From: an uncultured Pirellulaceae bacterium | Lineage (GTDB): Bacteria > Planctomycetota > Planctomycetia > Pirellulales > Pirellulaceae | Length of the DNA: 64,000 bases | Direction of reading: 5' to 3' | Assembly (NCBI GenBank): GCA_937941455.1 | Contig: CALDHM010000007.1 | Location: 62,001-126,000 of the forward strand | Position numbers and translations under genes: made by a program | The notes under the pieces: generated by a model | Databases searched by the model: none | What the model saw: the letters and a program-made list of their open reading frames with translations, nothing else | What the model was told of the DNA's origin: nothing | Shown here: piece after piece, positions 26,599 through 35,671 of the stretch | How the letters are laid out: each line of letters begins with the position of its first letter | Numbering within the stretch: position 1 is the first letter of the stretch

Positions 26599-27678
26599 AT
26601 GGCTCACACGCTCGCGGACCTGGCGGAAAGAGTGGGAGGGCGTCTCGCTGGACCAGGCGATCTGTGCATTACGGGCGTCGCCTCGATCGCGCACGCGAGA
26701 CCAGGTGAATTGACCTTTGCCACCAACGATCAGAACTGGAAGAAGTGCCTGTCAAGCCTCGCCGCCGCGGCCATCGTGCCTCTGCAAATCACCCCAGCGG
26801 ATAGCTTGCCCACCATTCACGTTGCCGATCCCGAAGCGGCCTTTGCGGAAATCGCCACCCTGTTTCGGCGCCGCATCAATCGGCACTGCTGCGGCGTAAG
26901 CCCGCGGGCAATCGTCAGCCCCACCGCTAAGATCGCCTCGTCGGCTTCCATCTATCCCGGCGCGTTCGTTGGCGACGGTGCCGTCATCGGCGCGCGAACG
27001 CGAATTATGCCCAATGCGGTCGTGATGGAACATTGCCAGATCGGTGACGATGTCACGATTTTTCCCAACGCCACCTTGTACGAAAACACGATTGTCGGCG
27101 ACCGCTGCATCATCCACGCCGGAGCGGTGCTGGGCGCGTATGGTTTCGGTTATCGTACGGTTCAGAACCAGCATCAACTTGTGCCACAACTTGGAAATGT
27201 CGTCTTGGGCTCCGATGTGGAGATCGGCGCGAATACGACGATCGATCGCGGCACGTACGATGCCACCACGATCGGAGACGGCACAAAGATCGACGATCAA
27301 GTCATGATCGGACACAATTCGCGAATCGGTCGCCACAATCTGCTGTGCTCGCAAGTCGGCATCGCGGGGAGTTGCCGAACTGGCGACTATGTTGTCATGG
27401 CAGGCCAGGTCGGATTGGCCGATCACCTCGACATCGGAGATCATGTGGTCCTGGGGGCCAAAGCCGGCGTCATGCATTCGATCGAGCCCAATCAACATTA
27501 CCTGGGGGCACCAGCTACGCCAATCCGCGAACAATTGCTGGTGTATGCGTCGATGCAAAAACTGCCTGAACTGCGCCGAATCGTAAGTCGGCTCGAGAAA
27601 CAAATGGCAGCTCTTACTCAAGCTGCAGCTGCCGAGCCGACCTCCGATCAAACAGCTTGCCAACGCGATGCCGCATGA
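26599..27678 (+). CDS. lpxD: UDP-3-O-acylglucosamine N-acyltransferase
   Basis: TLADLAERVGGRLAGPGDLCITGVASIAHARPGELTFATN plus left-handed beta-helix hexapeptides and 'GSDVEIGANTTIDRGTYDATTIGDGTKIDDQVMIGHNSRIGRHNLLCSQVGIAGSC'. Confidence 0.95.
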   Translation: MAHTLADLAERVGGRLAGPGDLCITGVASIAHARPGELTFATNDQNWKKCLSSLAAAAIVPLQITPADSLPTIHVADPEAAFAEIATLFRRRINRHCCGVSPRAIVSPTAKIASSASIYPGAFVGDGAVIGARTRIMPNAVVMEHCQIGDDVTIFPNATLYENTIVGDRCIIHAGAVLGAYGFGYRTVQNQHQLVPQLGNVVLGSDVEIGANTTIDRGTYDATTIGDGTKIDDQVMIGHNSRIGRHNLLCSQVGIAGSCRTGDYVVMAGQVGLADHLDIGDHVVLGAKAGVMHSIEPNQHYLGAPATPIREQLLVYASMQKLPELRRIVSRLEKQMAALTQAAAAEPTSDQTACQRDAA

Positions 27679-28553
27679 ATCGAACGTCCTCTTTGCCCTC
27701 TGCCGAACAGGAAGTCTTTGGCCTCGTTGCGGGCTGGGGCAAGTTTCCCCTTGAGGTCGCGCGGCGACTGCAGGTGGCCGGCAAGCGGGTGTGCTGCGTG
27801 GCGTTGGCTGGGCACGCCAGCGAGGAACTTCGCGATTGGTGCGACGAATTCCAGGTTTTCGGACTGGGCCGGATGCGCGCCCAAACCAAATTCCTGCGCC
27901 GCCATGGCGTGCGCCGGGCGACGATGGCCGGCAAAGTCTTCAAAACCCGGCTGCTGGAAAAATTCGCCTTTTTTCGCCATCGCCCCGATTGGCTATTCTG
28001 GCGATACTTCTATAAACAATTCGTGACCGGTACCGAAAACCGCAACGATGACACCATGTTGTTGACTGTCACCCGACTGTACCATGATCAAGGAATCGAA
28101 TTCGTGCCTGCCACCGACCTTGCTCCTGAACTGTTGATCAAAGAAGGCGTACTCACCCGTCGGTCCCCTACCGCCGCACAAATGCGCGACGTGCGACTCG
28201 GCTGGGAACTGGCCAAAGCCATGGGGGGACTCGACGTCGGACAAAGCGTGGCGGTCAAGGGACGAGCCGCGCTGGCTGTCGAGGCGATCGAGGGAACCGA
28301 CGAGTGCATTCGCCGAGCCGGTACACTTTGCCCTGTCGGGGGCTTCACCGTCGTCAAGGTCGCCAAGCCGCAGCAGGATCTACGCTTCGACATGCCCACG
28401 ATCGGCGAGGGAACCATCCGTACCATGGCCGAGGCGGGGGCCGCGGTCCTCGCCGTCGAGGCCGACATGACGATCATTCTCGACAAGGAAGCCGTTTTGA
28501 AACTCGCCGATTCACTAAACATCGCCATTGTGGCACTCCGCAACGGACAATAG
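27675..28553 (+). CDS. lpxI: UDP-2,3-diacylglucosamine pyrophosphatase LpxI (DUF1009)
   Basis: VFGLVAGWGKFPLEVARRLQVAGKRVCCVALAGHAS...ATMAGKVFKTRLLEKFAFF...GQSVAVKGRAALAVEAIEGTDECIRRAG...VKVAKPQQDLRFDMPTIGEGTI. ATGA overlap with lpxD. Confidence 0.92.
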   Translation: MNRTSSLPSAEQEVFGLVAGWGKFPLEVARRLQVAGKRVCCVALAGHASEELRDWCDEFQVFGLGRMRAQTKFLRRHGVRRATMAGKVFKTRLLEKFAFFRHRPDWLFWRYFYKQFVTGTENRNDDTMLLTVTRLYHDQGIEFVPATDLAPELLIKEGVLTRRSPTAAQMRDVRLGWELAKAMGGLDVGQSVAVKGRAALAVEAIEGTDECIRRAGTLCPVGGFTVVKVAKPQQDLRFDMPTIGEGTIRTMAEAGAAVLAVEADMTIILDKEAVLKLADSLNIAIVALRNGQ

Positions 28554-28781
28554 CACGCATCGCTGATCCAACTCTCGAGCATCTTTACTCAGATCCCCCG
28601 CCGCATCCTTACCTTCAGTTGTTCTGCAGCCCGAATTTCGGCGCCAGCACGTCCGTCAAACGTCGAGCACCCCCCACAACTCAACGCCACGCTCAACACC
28701 CTCCCCCCGTTGCCTCTTACGGCGTCCTGCCAATTCATTAAAATGAAGGATTCGCTTGTCCCCGAAACAAATAGGTTTACC

Positions 28782-30212
28782 ATGCCCCTTCGAAACATTG
28801 TGATGATCGCAGTCGCGGCGATTGTGGCCATCGCTTGTTATTCGGTCACTGCCAAGGCCCGCTACGCCAGTCTGTTCACAGAGGCGATGGAGGTCGTGTT
28901 GACCGAGGGCCTGCTGCCGACCGACGAGCAAACGCTTTTCGACAACGCCATCGACGGCATGCTCAAAGGCTTCGATCGCGACACTTATTATTACCGCGGC
29001 GATGCCTTCAAAAATTTGCAAGAAGGACTCAATCAACGCTTCGATGGCATCGGCATGCACATCGACACCGACGAGGCGTCGCAGCGTCTCGTCGTGCTGG
29101 CTCCGATCCCGGGTGGTCCCGCCTGGGAGGCCGGCTTGCTCCCCGGGGACGAATTGATCGCGGTCGACGGTCAACCCCTCAATGTCACCGACAGGCGCGA
29201 GGCTGTCGAGCGTATCCGCGGCCCCTCTGGCTCCTTCGCAGAAATCACCATCAATCGCAACGGAGAGGAAAAAGTCATCCGCGTCGAGCGCCGACCGATT
29301 CCTGTTCCGTCCGTACAAGGCGATTGGTTGTCGGCCGACGGAAGTTGGGACTTTCGCCTTCGCGAAAACCCTCGGGTCGGCTACATTCGCATTCTCCAAT
29401 TTGGAGAAAACACCGCGAAGGAATTCGCGAATGCCTTGGCTGCAATCCGCGGTCGGGTCGCAGGGTTGATCATCGATGTTCGCAATAACCCCGGAGGCTT
29501 ACTCCCCGCTGTCGTCGAGATCTGTGACCAATTCATTGACGCCGGATCGTTGATCGTCGATATTCGCGGAAGAGAGCAAAAGGTCAAAGAAAAATTCATC
29601 GCCAGCAGTTCCGCCAAGGTAGATCGCGAACTGCCAGTCGTCGTCCTGATCGATCGCCGGTCGGCCAGTGCCAGCGAAATCCTCGCCGCTTGCCTTCAGG
29701 ACCACGGCCGCGCGACCGTTGTTGGTGAGCGTTCGTTCGGCAAGGGGACGGTGCAGAACCTGATCGTGCTCCAGAACGGCCGCAGCGCGATCAAGCTGAC
29801 CACAGCCAGCTATTGGCGACCCAGCGGCAAGAATATCGATCGCCCCAGCTCCAAAGCAACGAATAACGAAGACTGGGGCGTTTCCCCGTCGCCGGGCCAT
29901 GAAATTCGCACGAGCATGGTGGATTCTGCCAACCTGTATCGCCTGCGCCACCTTCGCGATCTTGCCGGCATCCACGAACATTTCGGATTCAAGCCAAGGC
30001 CCAGCTATTCATGGCTGCAAACGATCATTCCGGAGGATCTACCGCCGGAGTCAGACGAAATCGGTGCAGAGGTTGACGTCAGTACCATCCCCGACCAAAT
30101 CGAGAGCGCCGATCAACTCCCGGCTGAATCCCCGCCGGAATTAAACCCACCCACCGATCGCGCCCTCGAACATGCCATCAAACTAATTCTGAGGCAACGG
30201 TCCTCGAACTAA
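28782..30212 (+). CDS. S41-family C-terminal processing peptidase with PDZ domain
   Basis: PDZ-like 'GGPAWEAGLLPGDELIAVDGQPLNVTDRREAVERIRGPSGS'; 'GLIIDVRNNPGGLLPAVVEICDQF'; catalytic 'RRSASASEILAACLQDHGRATVVGERSFGKGTVQ'. Confidence 0.93.
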   Translation: MPLRNIVMIAVAAIVAIACYSVTAKARYASLFTEAMEVVLTEGLLPTDEQTLFDNAIDGMLKGFDRDTYYYRGDAFKNLQEGLNQRFDGIGMHIDTDEASQRLVVLAPIPGGPAWEAGLLPGDELIAVDGQPLNVTDRREAVERIRGPSGSFAEITINRNGEEKVIRVERRPIPVPSVQGDWLSADGSWDFRLRENPRVGYIRILQFGENTAKEFANALAAIRGRVAGLIIDVRNNPGGLLPAVVEICDQFIDAGSLIVDIRGREQKVKEKFIASSSAKVDRELPVVVLIDRRSASASEILAACLQDHGRATVVGERSFGKGTVQNLIVLQNGRSAIKLTTASYWRPSGKNIDRPSSKATNNEDWGVSPSPGHEIRTSMVDSANLYRLRHLRDLAGIHEHFGFKPRPSYSWLQTIIPEDLPPESDEIGAEVDVSTIPDQIESADQLPAESPPELNPPTDRALEHAIKLILRQRSSN

Positions 30213-30383
30213 CGACCCGTGAATAGCCCCAACAATGGTAGGGCCTGCGGCGACCGTTGCGACATCGCCTGCGGCAAGCCAAACTGCCGAAACAAACAAG
30301 AACCGACCGTACTTCGATTTTGAGTCGTCAGCAGCGGACGTCCGAATCGCAAGCGGGGGCTCATTCTAGAAAAGGTGCGACGA

Positions 30384-32132
30384 CTAACCACCCTTGCGGA
30401 GTTTTTCGAAGTATTGCCGCGCGTGCTCGCGTTGGCTTTTGGGGAGTTGTTGGTCTTCGATGGGATCGGAGTCCTTGGCCATGGAGGCGCGAACGACTTC
30501 CTGAGCCTCGATGAGGGACGCCGTCTTGGCGTTTTCACCGTCGGCTTCACCGGAAATGATGGTCTGGCCTTTTTGTAGTTTCGCCTTAACCTGGGTCTTG
30601 AAGCCCCCGGTCTCGTCCTCCTGACTACCCCGCTCGCCTTCGCCGCGTCCTCCACCTTTGGCGAAATCTTTGCGATTCAGCTGTTTTGAGGGCAGTTGGC
30701 TCTCTTTTCCTTGGCACTGGCATTGTCCCTTGCATTCTTCGAGCTCTTTCTCGAGTTCTTCCAGGATTTCCATGATTTCCTGATCTTTGGCAATTTGGTC
30801 CATGATTTCCTCGACCTCTTTCAGAGACTTGAGGGCATCTTCGAGTTGTTGTTCCCCGCCCCCTTGCCCATCGCCTTCGTTTGGATCTTTATTATTGCCG
30901 GATTTGCCAGCGTTCTTTTTTCCGGAAACCGGCTTTGAGTTGTTAGTTTCCGATTTTTTGTCTCCTTTCAAACCTTGTTGGAACTCCTTGAATTTTTCGG
31001 CGATGCGTTCCATTTGTTTCACTTGCTTTTCCCGTTCCTTGAGTTGTTCGAGTTTATTTTCGAGCTCCGCCGCCTTGTCGGCGTTCCTCTCCTGCTTGGC
31101 TTGCTCGATTTGCTGCTGGAGCGATTTTTTTTCTTCCTCGAATTTTTTGATCACTTGATCGACCGACTGGGACAGCTCTTTTAGATTTTCTGCAAGCTTC
31201 GCCAGATCGGCTTCGTCGAGTTTTTCATTTTGAATTTTGTTGGCGAGGTCTTTGAGAATTTTCTGCGCTTCTTTGAAATCGCCTTCTTTCAACGCTTCGG
31301 CGAATTGTTTGCCGGGACCTACCGACAGGTCTTTGAGGCGGCCAAACTCCTGCTTGAGTTGTTCAGGGTCGAGAGTTTTCGAGCGTAGTTCGTCGAGTTG
31401 TTTTTTGACGTCGTTGAATTTGATCAAAGCTTCTTTTTTGAGCTCCCCGCTCTCGGATTTCAACGAATCGAACTCGCGAGCAAGTTTGCGGACCTCCTCG
31501 GCAGCCTTTTCCAACCCCTTCTCGGCCAAACGCTTCGTTTGCTCCTCGATGCGCCGTTTGGTTTCCTCGATCACTGTTTCGATCGTTTTTTGCTCGGCGG
31601 CTGTTTCGGTGACCGTGATCGCGCTGGGAGGTGTTTTTGCCGGCACAAAAAACAATGCGGCCAGAATAGCTGCGGGCAACAGCGGCCACCACGCACGGTG
31701 ATCTAATCGAATTTTAAATTCATCGCGGACATCGATTTTCGCAACGCGTGACTCCGCGTCGGCCAGTAGTGACCGGCCGGCGGGAGTTTCGGCTTCTTGC
31801 GAGGAAAGGTTCAGAGCCGAACTGACGCGTTCTTTCAGCCCGAATCGGCGATCGATTTCCAGAGCTGCCGTCGTCGAGCGGACGGCCGTTCGCCAACTCC
31901 CATAAATGGCTCCGCACAAGGCAATAACCAGTCCGCCGAGCAACCAACCCGTTTGCCATCGGGAGAGTGCCGCATCCCCTTGAGTCCAGTTCAGTGCCCA
32001 CAAACGCGGGATCGCAAATCCGACACAACCGACGACTAGCCCCGCGGTCAATAATAAACTCAGCAACTTCACAAAGCGATCCAAATTCATGCGACGGCGG
32101 GCTTGGCGAACCTGAGTGTCGATTTCCCGCAT
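30384..32132 (-). CDS. Membrane-anchored coiled-coil protein of unknown function
   Basis: TM segments near the N-terminus (LLSLLLTAGLVVGCVGF; WLLGGLVIALCGAIYG; PLLPAAILAALFFV), then ~300 aa of charged E/K/Q-rich coiled coil. Confidence 0.7.
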   Translation of the reverse strand: MREIDTQVRQARRRMNLDRFVKLLSLLLTAGLVVGCVGFAIPRLWALNWTQGDAALSRWQTGWLLGGLVIALCGAIYGSWRTAVRSTTAALEIDRRFGLKERVSSALNLSSQEAETPAGRSLLADAESRVAKIDVRDEFKIRLDHRAWWPLLPAAILAALFFVPAKTPPSAITVTETAAEQKTIETVIEETKRRIEEQTKRLAEKGLEKAAEEVRKLAREFDSLKSESGELKKEALIKFNDVKKQLDELRSKTLDPEQLKQEFGRLKDLSVGPGKQFAEALKEGDFKEAQKILKDLANKIQNEKLDEADLAKLAENLKELSQSVDQVIKKFEEEKKSLQQQIEQAKQERNADKAAELENKLEQLKEREKQVKQMERIAEKFKEFQQGLKGDKKSETNNSKPVSGKKNAGKSGNNKDPNEGDGQGGGEQQLEDALKSLKEVEEIMDQIAKDQEIMEILEELEKELEECKGQCQCQGKESQLPSKQLNRKDFAKGGGRGEGERGSQEDETGGFKTQVKAKLQKGQTIISGEADGENAKTASLIEAQEVVRASMAKDSDPIEDQQLPKSQREHARQYFEKLRKGG

Positions 32133-32315
32133 GGTGATCCTCCCTTGTTTTTTGTCTTAATTGTATCGCTGCAGCAGTTCCAAATGAGCGTTTTTTCGGG
32201 GTTAAATTCAATTTCATTTCGAGAATTTGGTTGCGGCATGATTTTCTGAACGGTAGTTTTACCGATGCTACAAAATAATAATGTCAACCAATGCACCCGA
32301 GCCCCCAAATCGCCA

Positions 32316-32762
32316 ATGATTCGCTCCCCTGAAAACGAAGCCAAATCGCTACCCAGCCCGGCTGACCGACCGGGGAGCACAATCGTCATTTACGACGGGC
32401 ATTGCCAATTTTGTACGGCTCAAGTTCGCCGCTTGGAGCGGTGGGACAAGGGACAACGGCTTTCATTTTTATCGTTGCACGATTCGGAGGTCGGCCGACG
32501 GTTTCCGGACTTGACCCATGAGCAGATGATGGCCGAGATGATCGTCGTCACACCCGAAGGCAAGCGGTTTGGGGGAGCAGACGGGTTCCGATACCTAACC
32601 TTGCTGCTGCCGCGACTGTGGTTGTTGGCCCCCATCATGAATTTTCCGGGGATCCTCCCCGTTTGGTCGTGGCTCTATCGTCAGGTGGCGATGCGCCGTT
32701 ATCGGTGGAACAAGCGGAACGAATGCGGCGACGCTTGCGAGATTCATTTCCGTCGCAAGTGA
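32316..32762 (+). CDS. DUF393 / DCC-family thiol-disulfide oxidoreductase-like protein
   Basis: IVIYDGHCQFCTAQVRRLERWDKGQRLSFLSLHD has the DxxCxxC motif; 'GADGFRYLTLLLPRLWLLAPIMNFPGILPVWSWLYRQVAMRRY'. Confidence 0.82.
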   Translation: MIRSPENEAKSLPSPADRPGSTIVIYDGHCQFCTAQVRRLERWDKGQRLSFLSLHDSEVGRRFPDLTHEQMMAEMIVVTPEGKRFGGADGFRYLTLLLPRLWLLAPIMNFPGILPVWSWLYRQVAMRRYRWNKRNECGDACEIHFRRK

Positions 32763-32985
32763 TGCGGCAGGAAATAATTCCTTTTTTGACGGGAATCGAG
32801 TCAGACGGCAATGGGGCGTTCTCCCGACGCTTCTTTTTTTTGGGATTTACTCGCATGGAGGCTGTCGCATTTTGAGTCTCCTGATCCGGGGGGAATTTAA
32901 AGTCCTCGCCGCATCATGTTTCGGGTGGGCGAGTAACTTGCCGGGTCGATGAGGCTATCGAAGGAAACGGCGGACGCCGATGACG

Positions 32986-33639
32986 TCACAAGAGTTGGTT
33001 GCGATGAGCCCAAATGGCCGCTTGGGTTCGATCGTTGACGTCGAGTTTTCGCAAGATATTCTGCACATGCTCCTTGATCGTTTCCACGCTGATCCCCAAG
33101 GCTCGGCCGATTTCTCGATTGCTGAGCCCCATGGCCACATGCCGCAGCACTTGCAATTCCCGGTGCGTCAGGGGGCACTGATCGTCAAGATCATGCCGGG
33201 AGGCGATGAGTTGGATACGTCGCTGGCTAATCGGCCGCTGAGCATCGGGGCGTTCGCCCCGGGCGACTCGTTTGATGGCGGCTTCGAGTATGTCCAGCCC
33301 CTCAGATTTCAAAACGTAATCGCCGGCGGATATCGCCAAAGCTCGTGCCAAATTGCACGGGTTGTCGGAATTTGCGAAAAAGATGACCCGCGGGGAACGT
33401 TCCTGCTCCGCCCACTCGCCGATGGCGATGAACATATCCTCTCCGCCCAGTTTGGTTTCGGTAACCAGAATTGACGTCGGATGCAATTGAAGTCCCTCAC
33501 GGACTTCCGTTGGACTTCGGCCCACGAAGGCCAAGTGGATTGACTTGTTCGAGAAATAGGCACGGAGACCTTCGACCACAACAGGATGATCCTCACCCAG
33601 AACGAACGGAATCCGCGCAGCGGTAGCCGAAGATTTCAT
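32986..33639 (-). CDS. NarL/LuxR-family response regulator with atypical receiver
   Basis: Receiver-like 'VLGEDHPVVVEGLRAYF...ILVTETKLGGEDMF...VIFFANSD...ISAGDYVLKSEG' and C-terminal GerE HTH 'LTHRELQVLRHVAMGLSNREIGRALGISVETIKEHVQNILRKLDVNDRTQAAIWA'. Confidence 0.88.
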   Translation of the reverse strand: MKSSATAARIPFVLGEDHPVVVEGLRAYFSNKSIHLAFVGRSPTEVREGLQLHPTSILVTETKLGGEDMFIAIGEWAEQERSPRVIFFANSDNPCNLARALAISAGDYVLKSEGLDILEAAIKRVARGERPDAQRPISQRRIQLIASRHDLDDQCPLTHRELQVLRHVAMGLSNREIGRALGISVETIKEHVQNILRKLDVNDRTQAAIWAHRNQLL

Positions 33640-33959
33640 AGAGTCAACGAATGAAATGACAATGGCGCGACCGCTTCCCCACGTGACGCAAATGGGGAGT
33701 GGTCTGTACTCGCTGCTTCTTCGACTGAGCCGCGGTCAATGTAGCGAACCTGTTTCCGGCCTACCAGATGGCAATTATCCCACTTTTTGCCATACTTTGG
33801 TGGACGGGGTTGCGGTATCACACGGCGGTCTCGGCAAACGAGTATATCTAGGGATTATCGCACAAAGCCGTATCGATATAAGCCCCGATCGCCAGATATC
33901 GTCAGTTTTTCCTCAAGATTTTCCTCAAGATTTGACAGCATCCAGACAAGAATTTGACG

Positions 33960-35417
33960 ATGGTAACGACTCCAAGGCACTCCGATCTGCCGACCAACCC
34001 GTTGGGATTCCGTTCTTCGATTGTTGGCTGGCTCTCCGCAATGTTACTGGCAGTGGCGTCATCCGGCTGTCGCCCCAGCGACACAATCGATCCGCCGCCA
34101 ACGGCCAACCATAATAACGAACCGGCTCTATGCATCGCCTTTGTCGACGAAGATCGTCTGGCCGAGCCCGTCTCGCGGCGCTGGACGAGCGAAGGGCATC
34201 AAGAGATCAAGGTTGATTCGTTGTCGGCAGAGCAACTCGAACAAGCCAAATTCAACCTAGAGCCACAAGTTGACGTGATCGTGTTTCCTGTCGCAGTCTA
34301 CGGGGACTTGATCGCCGCGGGACAGTTGTTGGAAATCGACGAAAAATCGCTGCCCAAGGACGTTGCCGTCAATCGCAATAATTTCTTGGGGCAGTATCGC
34401 GCGAATTTGGTCCGATTCGGCAATCAAACGCTGGCCTTGCCCTTGGGCGGACCGATCAGCGCGGTGTTCTACCGACCGGATCTGCAACCGGCCGGCGTGC
34501 CGCTGTACTGGTCGGAATTGAATCAGCGGCTGGCGAATTCCCCAGGCAGCGATATGGCAAAGTGGCTGGAACCGCTGGCTGGCGATTGGGCGGCGCATTC
34601 ATTTCTAACGCGATTGGCGTCGCGAATTCGCTATCCCGGTAAAATTTCGACGCTATTCGACCTTAATTCGACAAGGGCTTTGATCGACACCGAGCCGTTC
34701 GTCGAGGCGCTCACCGAGATGGCGGAGCTGCATCGGTTGGTCGGAACTCGAGAGTTTTTAACGCCCGCCGAGGTGTTTGTTAAATTTCGGACAGGAAAGG
34801 CGGAAATGGCGGCGTGCTGGCCCTGGCCCGACGGCGACAACGAGAAGCCTGAATTTCCGGTTGCAGTGGCTCGCCTCCCTACCACGGCGTCGTACTTTGA
34901 CGCCAATCGCGGGACGTGGACCCAGCGGCAAGGTTTGCAGCAACGGGTGGAGTATTTGGGGAGCGAGGGGAGGCTGGTTGCCATCTCGGCCAACAGCTTG
35001 CATGCCAATGAAGCGATTGCCTTCGCGTCGTGGTTGACCTCGAACCAAACCGGTTTGCGAGTTCTCGCCGAATCCCCGATGACAGGCCCCCTGCGGTTGG
35101 GGCACTTGGCTTCGGTCCGAGCTTGGACTAAGGGGAGCCTGCCGGATGATGCGGTGGACGGTTACGCCGAAATCATTCGCCAAATCCACGAGGAAGAAAT
35201 CTGCCTTACCTTTCCACGCATCCCGCAGCGGCGAGAGTTTTTGGAAACACTCGGATCGGCTGTGCGCGACGCGATCGCCCAACGGACATCCCCGCAGGAA
35301 GCTCTGTCCCGAGCAGCGGCCGAATGGGATCGGATCACCAGGGAAATCGGTGTTGATCGGCAACGGGAGATGCTCCGCAAAACCGAAGGCCTACTAATTG
35401 GCAAAATCGAAGAATGA
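33960..35417 (+). CDS. Extracellular solute-binding protein, family 1-like lipoprotein
   Basis: SIVGWLSAMLLAVASSGCRPSD lipobox; 'VIVFPVAVYGDLIAAGQLLEIDEKSL', 'LALPLGGPISAVFYRPDLQPAGVPLYWSELNQRL', 'NEAIAFASWLTSNQTG'. Confidence 0.7.
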   Translation: MVTTPRHSDLPTNPLGFRSSIVGWLSAMLLAVASSGCRPSDTIDPPPTANHNNEPALCIAFVDEDRLAEPVSRRWTSEGHQEIKVDSLSAEQLEQAKFNLEPQVDVIVFPVAVYGDLIAAGQLLEIDEKSLPKDVAVNRNNFLGQYRANLVRFGNQTLALPLGGPISAVFYRPDLQPAGVPLYWSELNQRLANSPGSDMAKWLEPLAGDWAAHSFLTRLASRIRYPGKISTLFDLNSTRALIDTEPFVEALTEMAELHRLVGTREFLTPAEVFVKFRTGKAEMAACWPWPDGDNEKPEFPVAVARLPTTASYFDANRGTWTQRQGLQQRVEYLGSEGRLVAISANSLHANEAIAFASWLTSNQTGLRVLAESPMTGPLRLGHLASVRAWTKGSLPDDAVDGYAEIIRQIHEEEICLTFPRIPQRREFLETLGSAVRDAIAQRTSPQEALSRAAAEWDRITREIGVDRQREMLRKTEGLLIGKIEE

Positions 35418-35460
35418 GACAAGGGTTCGGTCAATCGTCGAACAGATCGGGCAAAATCGA

Positions 35461-35488
35461 TTGACATACCGTTTTTGGTGTTGATAAT
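35461..35488 (+). promoter_or_regulatory. Candidate sigma70-type promoter for the 35672..48230 gene cluster
   Basis: TTGACA - 16 nt - GATAAT. Confidence 0.45.
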
Positions 35489-35499
35489 GCTTAACAACT

Positions 35500-35659
35500 C
35501 GTCTCACACGTGCGGTTGTCATTTCGGGAATCCGCGTTGCCCACGTGCCCGTTTCCTTCGCCCCACTTCAGAGAAATCGGCGAAATTTTGGGAGTCCTCT
35601 ATCTATTGGCAAACGGTGGTTCAAACTAAACTATTGGGTTTGAACGACCGTGTGAGACG
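35500..35659. promoter_or_regulatory. Perfect 11-bp inverted repeat CGTCTCACACG ... CGTGTGAGACG separated by ~138 bp in the candidate 5' region
   Basis: Half 1 at 35500-35510, half 2 at 35649-35659, just upstream of the start codon at 35672. Confidence 0.5.
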
Positions 35660-35671
35660 TGAGAATTGTCG

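Noticed and set aside
26752-27663. 303-aa ORF antisense to lpxD
   Set aside because: Shadow ORF of a high-GC gene; no recognisable domain, and the sense strand encodes a clear LpxD.
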